From contig CALBSG010000158.1 in the NCBI GenBank assembly GCA_937927675.1, forward strand, positions 1 through 64,000: 64,000 nt of DNA, in the 5' to 3' direction. The notes beneath the pieces were generated by a model. It was not told the origin of the DNA. It searched no databases and worked only from the letters and a program-made list of their open reading frames with translations. Origin of the DNA: an uncultured Paracoccaceae bacterium (GTDB taxonomy: Bacteria; Pseudomonadota; Alphaproteobacteria; Rhodobacterales; Rhodobacteraceae). Below are positions 50,980 to 57,744 of this stretch, piece after piece; position 1 is the first letter of the stretch; the number at the start of each line of letters is the position of its first letter. The position numbers and the translations under genes were made by a program.

Positions 50980-52048
50980 ATTGTCAAAAATCCTCCAGCT
51001 TCCCGGCCGCCAGACCCCTACGGGTGAGGATGTAACCCTCTTTACCCAAGAACTGGGTTGGATGGTCGGCGCTGGGGTCCCTTTGGGGCGGGCGATAGAT
51101 CTTCTTTTGCTGGATGCAAGCGACGGTGCGATGGCGCCGGCATTGCGCGCGATGCGCGCCGAATTGCGGGCAGGGAGCAGCTTGGCCCACGCCCTTGCCA
51201 ACCAGTCAGCGCTTTTCCCGCCCTCTTATACGCGGCTCGTCGGATTGGCCGAAGCTGCAGGCACATTGCCGCAGGTTCTTGAGCGTATCCATTTTGCAAG
51301 AGCCAACGCCCAGACGTTGCGGCGCAAGATCCGCTCGGCCATGACGTATCCGGCCTTCCTCCTCGTGGTTGCGATTGCCGCGGTGGCCGTGATCTTGCTT
51401 GCGGTCATACCACAACTCAAGGCCATTGCCCCAAGCACGACACAGGGAGATCCCTCAGCGCTGACGCGTTTGATTGTTGTGTCGGACTGGTTGACATTGC
51501 ATTGGCAAATTCTGGCCGTGATTGTTGCATTGTCGGTGCTGCTTGGCGCTGCGGTGCTGCGTCGAGCGGCGGCACGGCAGGCGCTGGCCGAGTTTTTCTC
51601 TGCGATGCCGGTCATCGGCCCGGTTATTCGCACCATGCGTCTGGCCGAACTTATGCAGACGCTCGCGATGCTCACCGATGCTGGGCTTCCATTTGCTGAT
51701 GCGCTGCGGCTGGCGCGGAGGACAACCTTCGCCGCCAAGCTTGCCGACGCTTTGGCGCAAATGGAAGCGGCCTTGCGCGCGGGGGGGGATGTAACCGCCC
51801 CACTGAACGCCTCGGGCCAGTTTCCTCCCCTCCTGGTCAGTCTGATCCGGGTTGGCATGGAAACCGGCAGCATTGCCCCGTCGCTGCGGCAGGCCGCTCA
51901 GATTTTCGACGACAAAACGCGCCACGCCACCGAACGCGCACTAGCGTTGTTGGAACCTGCGATCATCTTGCTGATCTCTGGCGTGATCGGGGGGATTATC
52001 TACGTGATCGTCGATGCACTTATGGCGGTCAACGATCTACTGATTTGA
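50972..52048 (+). CDS. gspF: type II secretion inner membrane protein GspF
   Basis: Polytopic platform protein with three membrane helices. 358 residues, about 45 shorter than usual. It begins directly with the first F domain (LFTQELGWMVGAGVPLGRAIDLLL), so the N-terminal segment of typical GspF is missing. The second F domain LAELMQTLAMLTDAGLPFADAL and the final TM (AIILLISGVIGGIIYVIV) are present. The start is within the end of gspE. Confidence 0.93.
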   Translation: MAELSKILQLPGRQTPTGEDVTLFTQELGWMVGAGVPLGRAIDLLLLDASDGAMAPALRAMRAELRAGSSLAHALANQSALFPPSYTRLVGLAEAAGTLPQVLERIHFARANAQTLRRKIRSAMTYPAFLLVVAIAAVAVILLAVIPQLKAIAPSTTQGDPSALTRLIVVSDWLTLHWQILAVIVALSVLLGAAVLRRAAARQALAEFFSAMPVIGPVIRTMRLAELMQTLAMLTDAGLPFADALRLARRTTFAAKLADALAQMEAALRAGGDVTAPLNASGQFPPLLVSLIRVGMETGSIAPSLRQAAQIFDDKTRHATERALALLEPAIILLISGVIGGIIYVIVDALMAVNDLLI

Positions 52049-52062
52049 AGATGAGGAACCCG

Positions 52063-52518
52063 ATGTCAAAAAATGCGCCACAGGGCGACGGTAACGCAGA
52101 CAAGGCTGGCCGGACACCAACCGAAGCCGGTTTCACGCTGGTTGAACTCTTGGTGGTTCTGGTCATCCTGTCGCTGCTGGCTGCCTTGGTCGGACCACGA
52201 GTGGTCGGCTACATGGGACAATCAAAGATCAAAGCCGCAAGGATCCAGATTGCAGGTTTTCAGACCGCGCTGGATCTCTTCCGTTTGGATGTGGGGCGCT
52301 ATCCGCTTCAGAGTGAAGGTCTTGCTGCGCTGACGTCTGTCCCTGCCGCAGCCATAGGGTGGGCCGGGCCCTATCTGGACAAGGATATCGCCGCCGATCC
52401 TTGGGGAACGCCATATGCCTATGCTGCGCAAGGAAACGGCGAAGGCTTCTTGCTGCTCTCTCTGGGGGCGGATGGTCGTGAAGGCGGCGAAGGCGACAAT
52501 GCCGACATCGGCAACTGA
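52063..52518 (+). CDS. gspG: major pseudopilin GspG
   Basis: 151 residues. The prepilin peptidase site is EAG|FTLVELLVVLVILSLLAAL, after a 24-residue leader. The C-terminal part has the GspG fold with its calcium-site region (DPWGTPYAY and a final DGREGGEGDNADI). The ATG at 52063 follows GAGGAACCC; two ATGs six and four codons upstream are less likely. Confidence 0.94.
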   Translation: MSKNAPQGDGNADKAGRTPTEAGFTLVELLVVLVILSLLAALVGPRVVGYMGQSKIKAARIQIAGFQTALDLFRLDVGRYPLQSEGLAALTSVPAAAIGWAGPYLDKDIAADPWGTPYAYAAQGNGEGFLLLSLGADGREGGEGDNADIGN

Positions 52519-52554
52519 TGACGTACAGATGATGGCGGGCAAGGTGCGAGGCAT

Positions 52555-52989
52555 ATGGACAGGGATGGCGCTGAAGACGGGTTCACCCTGGTGGAAATGC
52601 TGCTGGTCGTGGCTTTGCTTGCCATCATGGCTGGTCTTGTCATGGCACGCGCCAACCCGGACCGAACCGCTTCTGCCCTCTCTGCACAGTTGCGCGACTA
52701 TCTCCATCAAGCCCGCGCGATTGCCATTCTTCATGGCCGCGTTGTCGTGCTGGAACTTAACCCTGCCACCGGACAGCTTTCCGGCCCTTCGCCACTTGGC
52801 ACATTGGCGATCAAGGCCAGACTTTCACTTGATCTGGGGGCGTCTTTGGACAAGGGACTTGCGTTTCAGCCAGATGGTTCGTCTGGGGGCGGCATCTTCC
52901 ACATCCTGCGGCGCGGCACGCCGGGGGCCATGCCTGACAACGGGCTCGTTGTCGCTCCCCTCACCGGTGCAATCACCGCATTGCCCTGA
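52555..52989 (+). CDS. gspH: minor pseudopilin GspH
   Basis: 144 residues. A short leader MDRDGAEDG, then FTLVEMLLVVALLAIMAGLV, the prepilin N-helix. The rest is a GspH-type beta domain (ARAIAILHGRVVVLEL). It lies 36 bases after gspG and its end overlaps the gspI start. Confidence 0.9.
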   Translation: MDRDGAEDGFTLVEMLLVVALLAIMAGLVMARANPDRTASALSAQLRDYLHQARAIAILHGRVVVLELNPATGQLSGPSPLGTLAIKARLSLDLGASLDKGLAFQPDGSSGGGIFHILRRGTPGAMPDNGLVVAPLTGAITALP

Positions 52990-53302
52990 GGCCGGTTTCA
53001 GCCTTGTAGAAGTTCTTGCCGCCCTAGCAATCGCGGCCCTGACCGTTGTGATGGTGCTTGACGTCTTTTCCGGCGCGGCACGGCTTGGTCATAGGCTGGA
53101 GATGGAAACGGAGGCCCGGATGCTGGCTCGTGGACTGATGGCGGGCAACGCCGACACCGCCGGAGAGGCAGGGCCATTCAGCTGGACCTTGGCGCGCAGC
53201 CAGACCGGCGTTCGGCGGCTTGAGATTGACTGGCCAGATGCTCCTGGCCTTGTCTTGTCACGGCAGGATAGCCCGACCGCTATCGTCGAAAGCACGCCAT
53301 GA
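52967..53302 (+). CDS. gspI: minor pseudopilin GspI
   Basis: 111 residues from GTG 52967 (VQSPHCPEAG leader, read Met), overlapping gspH by 23 bases. Cleavage at G|FSLVEVLAALAIAALTVVM. The start is inferred from the prepilin leader; no clear ribosome binding site, so expression may depend on coupling to gspH. TTG 52949 is an alternative. It overlaps gspJ by four bases. Confidence 0.85.
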   Translation: MQSPHCPEAGFSLVEVLAALAIAALTVVMVLDVFSGAARLGHRLEMETEARMLARGLMAGNADTAGEAGPFSWTLARSQTGVRRLEIDWPDAPGLVLSRQDSPTAIVESTP

Positions 53303-53952
53303 CCACCAGACCGGCAAACGAGCAAACTGGCGGCGAGGACGGTTTCACCTTGATCGAGGCTCTGGTGTCGCTTGCCTTGGGTGCGCTTGTGATCACGCTG
53401 ACGCTTACCTCGGTGCAGATGGCGGGATCCGCACTGAAAGCGATGAACGACCGCATGGCAGGGGCGGAGGCCTTGGCTCGCACTGGGGCAATCCTTGCCC
53501 AAGACACTCTGCATGCGCTGCGCTGGCGCGATGCATCAGGAAAAGAGCTATTTCAAGGCACGGCGGATCAAGCGACGTTTGTCCAATCCGCACGTCCGAC
53601 CGCCCAATGGCAAGGGGCCTCACTGGTGCAGCTGTCAATTGAGCGTGCAGGCAAAGACGACATATCGCTTTATCGCCGTGAGGCACCGCTTGACGACAAC
53701 GGGCCGGGCCAGTGGCTTGCGCCTGTCTTGTTGCGCCATGCATCGGATGTCGTAGGGCTACGCTATCTTGACGCCCAAGGCCGCTGGCATTCCAATTGGT
53801 CTGGAGCCGGTTTGCCCCGCGCACTGGCCATAGCACTGGCGCCAGAAGGGCCAATCCCTGCGCTTGTGGCAGAGTTTCCAAACCTGATTGAGCGCGACTG
53901 CGCGCTGAACCGACCAGACCGCTGTTCGCTTTCCCCAGAGGCGCTCCGATGA
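53299..53952 (+). CDS. gspJ: minor pseudopilin GspJ
   Basis: 217 residues. Prepilin site EDG|FTLIEALVSLALGALVITL after a 15-residue leader. The C-terminal domain is typical in length for GspJ. With GspI, GspK and GspH it forms the pseudopilus tip. It overlaps gspI and gspK by four bases each. Confidence 0.9.
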   Translation: MTTRPANEQTGGEDGFTLIEALVSLALGALVITLTLTSVQMAGSALKAMNDRMAGAEALARTGAILAQDTLHALRWRDASGKELFQGTADQATFVQSARPTAQWQGASLVQLSIERAGKDDISLYRREAPLDDNGPGQWLAPVLLRHASDVVGLRYLDAQGRWHSNWSGAGLPRALAIALAPEGPIPALVAEFPNLIERDCALNRPDRCSLSPEALR

Positions 53953-54761
53953 CGCAGGAGCATAACGAAAGCGGTGCGATCCTAATCGCAGTCCTGTTGA
54001 TATTGACGCTTTTGGCCGGAATCGTAACCGCCTTGGTACACAGCGGGCACAACGCCCGGCAAATGCTGGAGGCCGAAGACGCCCTCTTGCGTCGTGAAAA
54101 CGCGCTGCGTTCGGTGATTGCGAATTTGGGTGCAACACTTTCGTCACCTGCCGCAGCCGATCGGCGTGATGGCCGCAGTTTTTCCGTGCCTGATCCCAAC
54201 GGAGCGATGGTGACAGTCAAAGTTCAGGCCGTCTCAGGTCTGGTCAATGCAAATGTGGCGTCGGCCTCGCTGCTTGAAGGCCTGTTTCGCGCAGCTGGGG
54301 CGGATCTGCAGACAGCACAGGACAAAGCCATGGCGATTGTTGCTGTGCGCCAGCAGGCCCCCTTCGTCTCACTTACCGATCTGTTCAGCTTCTTTTCTGA
54401 CGATGTCAGTCTTTGGCGCCGTGTACGTCCAGCACTCACCGTTTTGGGAAAGGCCGACACTCTTGATCCAGATACCGCGCCGCGACTTGCCTTACTGGCC
54501 GTGCCGGGCATGACAGCTGAAGCCGCCGATAGTCTTATTGCCAATCGTACGACGCCGGATTGGCCAACAACCGGGCGGCAACAGGCGGAACTGCTTTATC
54601 GTCCGTTTCTGGGCGGTGAGGATAGCGGCATCTACGCCTTTAGTCTGCGGATCGGTTCCGACAGGCTGACAAACACCGGCACCGGTATTCTTGACACAGA
54701 CCGGCGGTTTCACCTGATCGGTCTGGATTGGCCGAATGAAGAAGAGGGTTTCACGCGATGA
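53949..54761 (+). CDS. gspK: minor pseudopilin GspK
   Basis: 270 residues. The leader MTQEHNESG is followed by AILIAVLLILTLLAGIV; residue +5 is Ala rather than Glu, as expected for GspK, the tip pseudopilin. A large C-terminal domain has the helix-hairpin motif (LALLAVPGMTAEAADSLI) typical of GspK. Overlaps its neighbours by four bases. Confidence 0.9.
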   Translation: MTQEHNESGAILIAVLLILTLLAGIVTALVHSGHNARQMLEAEDALLRRENALRSVIANLGATLSSPAAADRRDGRSFSVPDPNGAMVTVKVQAVSGLVNANVASASLLEGLFRAAGADLQTAQDKAMAIVAVRQQAPFVSLTDLFSFFSDDVSLWRRVRPALTVLGKADTLDPDTAPRLALLAVPGMTAEAADSLIANRTTPDWPTTGRQQAELLYRPFLGGEDSGIYAFSLRIGSDRLTNTGTGILDTDRRFHLIGLDWPNEEEGFTR

Positions 54762-55684
54762 CATCTGCCTACTGGTCACGCTTTGTGGCCCCTTTCTCGT
54801 TGATTGCAGATCGCTTGATGACCGCTTTGCCGCCCGCCTTGCTCGGAGCGCGGCAGTTCGATCTCGCCTCGGCCGAGACGACGAAGTTTGCCAAGGGGCG
54901 GCTGTGGGCAAATCTTCCGCCGGAGCGGGTGCTGATCCGAAGCCTATCCTTGTCCGCCAATCAAGAAGCCAACTGGCGCGGGCATGTGGCGGAGCGATTG
55001 CAGCAGCTATCACCCTGGAAAGCCGGGGGCTATCTGTGGGACGCCGCCATCATTCGCCGCGAAAAGGCCGGAGGTCTTACTGTCGAGGTGGCGTTGACCT
55101 CGCTTGCCGATATTCAGGCTTTGGAGACCCGCCTCGGCCGAAGCCTTGCCGTGATCCGTCTGGCTGCAACGCAGGGGCGTCCGAGCCTATTCTTGCGTAA
55201 AGACCACTGGCTTCAAAGCCGGGTAGAAAACGGCCTCATCGCCCTCGTTCTGGGTGCCAGCCTGATCGGGCTGGCCGTGACGGGATGGAATATGCTGCGG
55301 GCAGATCACTCCAGACTGGAAGCACGACAGGATCTGGCCGAAGCCGACCGCCTGCTTGCAACTGCCGACCAACCCGCAGGGCTGACAGAAGCTGCGATGG
55401 CGCTCCTGTCCAAGCGCCCGCCGCAAGCCGCCCGTGCGCTGACCCTTGCACGACTTGCCCAGCGTTTGCCTGACACCGCATGGTCGGTAGGGCTGCGGAT
55501 AGACTCTGATGGCTTCCAACTTTCAGGAATATCCGCGCAGCCGGAAGCTTTGGTTCCGCTTTTGGAGGCCGATCCAGGTCTTGAACAAGTCCAACTGTCT
55601 GCCACATCGGCCCGCGAGGCAGAGAGCGATTTGTTCAGCTTCACCATCAGCGGACGCGCAGCCCAGACGGGAGAGTGGCCGTGA
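54758..55684 (+). CDS. gspL: type II secretion assembly platform protein GspL
   Basis: 308 residues. One membrane helix at ~168-186 (LIALVLGASLIGLAVTGW), a cytoplasmic N-terminal part of only ~165 residues, and a periplasmic PilN-like domain (LARLAQRLPDTAWSVGLRID). The actin-like domain of classical GspL (~230 residues) is therefore reduced. Recruited as GspL from its place between gspK and gspM. Confidence 0.82.
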   Translation: MTSAYWSRFVAPFSLIADRLMTALPPALLGARQFDLASAETTKFAKGRLWANLPPERVLIRSLSLSANQEANWRGHVAERLQQLSPWKAGGYLWDAAIIRREKAGGLTVEVALTSLADIQALETRLGRSLAVIRLAATQGRPSLFLRKDHWLQSRVENGLIALVLGASLIGLAVTGWNMLRADHSRLEARQDLAEADRLLATADQPAGLTEAAMALLSKRPPQAARALTLARLAQRLPDTAWSVGLRIDSDGFQLSGISAQPEALVPLLEADPGLEQVQLSATSAREAESDLFSFTISGRAAQTGEWP

Positions 55685-56229
55685 CCATAACATCACGATG
55701 GCATGCATCGAACAGGCCAATTCTGAAAGCCTGCGCCATCATCGCAATTCCGCCACTTCTGTCCTTTGCACTTGCTTGGGCAAGTTGGAATACCGCCGAT
55801 CGAGCGATGGCCGAGGCAGACAGGGCGCATGACAGGTTGTTGTCTGCACGCACGCAGGTGGGACCGCAGGACGCTGTCGGTGCCGATGGCGCTGCCCCTG
55901 CGCGGCTTTTGATGCAAGGCGATACGATTGGCGTATCCGGCGCGACCTTCCAATCATTGCTGACGGATATTGCAGATTTGTCGGGCGCGACGCTGGAACA
56001 GGTAGATCCGATCGTGGCCGAGGCGGCGGGCGTGCTGACGCAAATGCACAGTCGCACGACATTGAGTGGGGCGGATACCGATATCATGAATCTTGTTCTC
56101 AACCTCGAAGCCGCCGAACCGCTGATCTTCGCTGATCGGGTGGACGTGACCCCACTCGACGATAGGGGAGACAGGTTGCGGATCGAGATGGAGCTTTCGG
56201 CCTATGCGGCTTCGGGAACGACCCCATGA
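55681..56229 (+). CDS. gspM: type II secretion protein GspM
   Basis: 182 residues from GTG 55681, which overlaps the gspL stop (GTGA) and is preceded by GGGAG. One N-terminal helix (ACAIIAIPPLLSFALAWASW) and a periplasmic ferredoxin-fold-like domain. Sequence is little conserved; the call rests on topology and position after gspL. Confidence 0.8.
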   Translation: MTITSRWHASNRPILKACAIIAIPPLLSFALAWASWNTADRAMAEADRAHDRLLSARTQVGPQDAVGADGAAPARLLMQGDTIGVSGATFQSLLTDIADLSGATLEQVDPIVAEAAGVLTQMHSRTTLSGADTDIMNLVLNLEAAEPLIFADRVDVTPLDDRGDRLRIEMELSAYAASGTTP

Positions 56230-56756
56230 CACGCAAAATGGGACTTCTGCTTGGACTTGTCGTCGCTTTGGGCGCCCTTCTTTTTTTTGACAGGATGACA
56301 CCGCCCACGACGCTAGAGGACACATCCCCGCGAAACACGGAAGCCGCCGCCGCTCCGGTCGAAACAGGGCAAAATGCCCTCAACCCTGTGGCAACACTTC
56401 CGCCCGAAGTCTTTGCGCCGATTTTCGAGCGCCCATTGTTTCGCCCAGACCGATCACGAACCGGTCCCGCCAGCGAAGAAACTGCTGCACAAGAGTCCGA
56501 AGTTTCCCTGGAGCCTGAAAAAGTTGAGCTGATAATGCCGCCAAGATTGCTGGGGACCGTTAGCCGTCCACGCCCCGGCGGCGCCTTTCTTGCGGATGGG
56601 AACAGTGGCGAAATCAGCTATGTCGTCATTGGCCAAAGCTTCAAAGGATGGCGACTTTTAGAAATTGGAGATGATTGGGCAGAGTTGACCGGCGATACCG
56701 GCCCGCTTCATCTTTCCTTTCCGCAGTTGCAGCAACCTGTGCAAACAGCGCCATGA
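56226..56756 (+). CDS. GspC/GspN-like type II secretion protein
   Basis: 176 residues. One N-terminal helix (GLLLGLVVALGALLFF), a proline-rich linker, the motif FERPLFRPDRSR, and an HR-like domain (RLLGTVSRPRPGGAFL ... IGQSFKGWRLLEI) resembling the GspC homology region that binds the secretin. It lacks a PDZ or coiled-coil end. GspC is normally the first gene of a gsp operon; here it is next to last. It could also be called GspN. Confidence 0.7.
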   Translation: MTRKMGLLLGLVVALGALLFFDRMTPPTTLEDTSPRNTEAAAAPVETGQNALNPVATLPPEVFAPIFERPLFRPDRSRTGPASEETAAQESEVSLEPEKVELIMPPRLLGTVSRPRPGGAFLADGNSGEISYVVIGQSFKGWRLLEIGDDWAELTGDTGPLHLSFPQLQQPVQTAP

Positions 56757-57328
56757 AATTGTTTCGATCCTCAACGTCATTAGGCGAAGTTTGGCGTATG
56801 CTTACGCCTAAAGATCTCGCCATGGTCATGATAGCAGTGACCATATCTGTCACGTTAGGACTGGTCGCTGCTCAACCGATAGAGGCACTGTTTCTTGCTT
56901 TGCTTGCGGCATCTGCAGTCATAGTCGCGGTGTGCGATCTGCGCTACCGGATCATCCCCGATTTGATCTCATTGCCACTTGTCGCGGCGGGGATCTGTTT
57001 TGCTGGGGTGCAGAGGAAAGAGGCATTTGTAACGCATTTGGCGACCGCAGCGGCGATTGCAGTCCTGTTGTTGATGCTGCGGGCCATGTATTTTCGCCTG
57101 CGTCAACGGGTTGGTCTGGGACTGGGCGACGTCAAAATGATTGCGGCTGCCGCGGCATGGCTTGGCCCGCTCAAGTTCCCTGATTATTTGCTGGTTGCGG
57201 CTGTATCTGCGCTGCTCCAATCAGCAGTTTTCAGATCCGTTGCAAATCGTGGCCATATCCCCTTCGGACCAGCACTTGCGTTTTCGCTTTGGGTGTTTGT
57301 TTGTGTCGCTACACTCGCGCGTTACTAG
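56753..57328 (+). CDS. gspO: prepilin peptidase GspO (peptidase-only form)
   Basis: Cleaves the leaders of GspG-K. 191 residues with about six membrane helices. The two catalytic aspartates are in DLRYRIIPD (Asp62) and GLGDVKM (Asp126). The N-terminal methyltransferase domain with its CxxC pairs is missing, so it is a short CpaA/TadV-like form. The start overlaps the GspC-like stop (ATGA). Last gene of the operon. Confidence 0.88.
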   Translation: MKLFRSSTSLGEVWRMLTPKDLAMVMIAVTISVTLGLVAAQPIEALFLALLAASAVIVAVCDLRYRIIPDLISLPLVAAGICFAGVQRKEAFVTHLATAAAIAVLLLMLRAMYFRLRQRVGLGLGDVKMIAAAAAWLGPLKFPDYLLVAAVSALLQSAVFRSVANRGHIPFGPALAFSLWVFVCVATLARY

Positions 57329-57744
57329 GGGCAGGACCTATTGATCTTGGCTCGGTGGCGTGAGGCCACCGCCACGAACAGACGGACCTGTGAGCAACGT
57401 TTTCTGGCCGTCCGATGCACAATTGGCGCGTTTGAAAACCTCCTTTCCGAAGAGCCACGATAAGCCGCGACAAATGCCGCAACAGGATCGAGATCATGTT
57501 GCGGCGACTGAAGGATTGGCGCAGGGTCGCCACCCGTTACGACCGATGCCCAAAGGCCGGCCTCTCAGCTATCGCACTCGCCGCGACCGTCATGTTCTGG
57601 CTTTGACGCAGGTTCGAGTCCTGACACTAGCGGCGGTTCCTTTGTCGCAAATCCGCGTGCTTGGGCATTTCTTTTGCCGCACAGTCGCGGGGAGATCTGG
57701 CACGGGCGACGTGCTGGGGTGATGACAAAAGCACGAGGGCAAGC
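57329..57744. other. 416-base gap holding the transposase remnant
   Basis: Apart from the transposase remnant no gene is seen between gspO and the dehydrogenase gene. No intrinsic terminator with a T run was found after gspO. The ribosome binding site CGAGGG of the next gene lies at its right end. Confidence 0.5.
57390..57606 (+). pseudogene. internally deleted IS5-family transposase remnant
   Basis: From GTG 57390 one frame reads VSNVFWPSDAQLARLKTSFP then KSHDKPR, the N-terminus of IS5-type transposases. At ~57475 the reading continues in another frame as NRIEIMLRRLKDWRRVATRY, then DRCPKAGLSAIALAATVMFWL and TGA (57604-57606), the usual C-terminus of the same transposases. The whole middle with the catalytic residues is gone. 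CAGGAC words at 57334 and (inverted) 57618 may be remains of the terminal repeats. It lies directly after the gsp operon. Confidence 0.8.
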
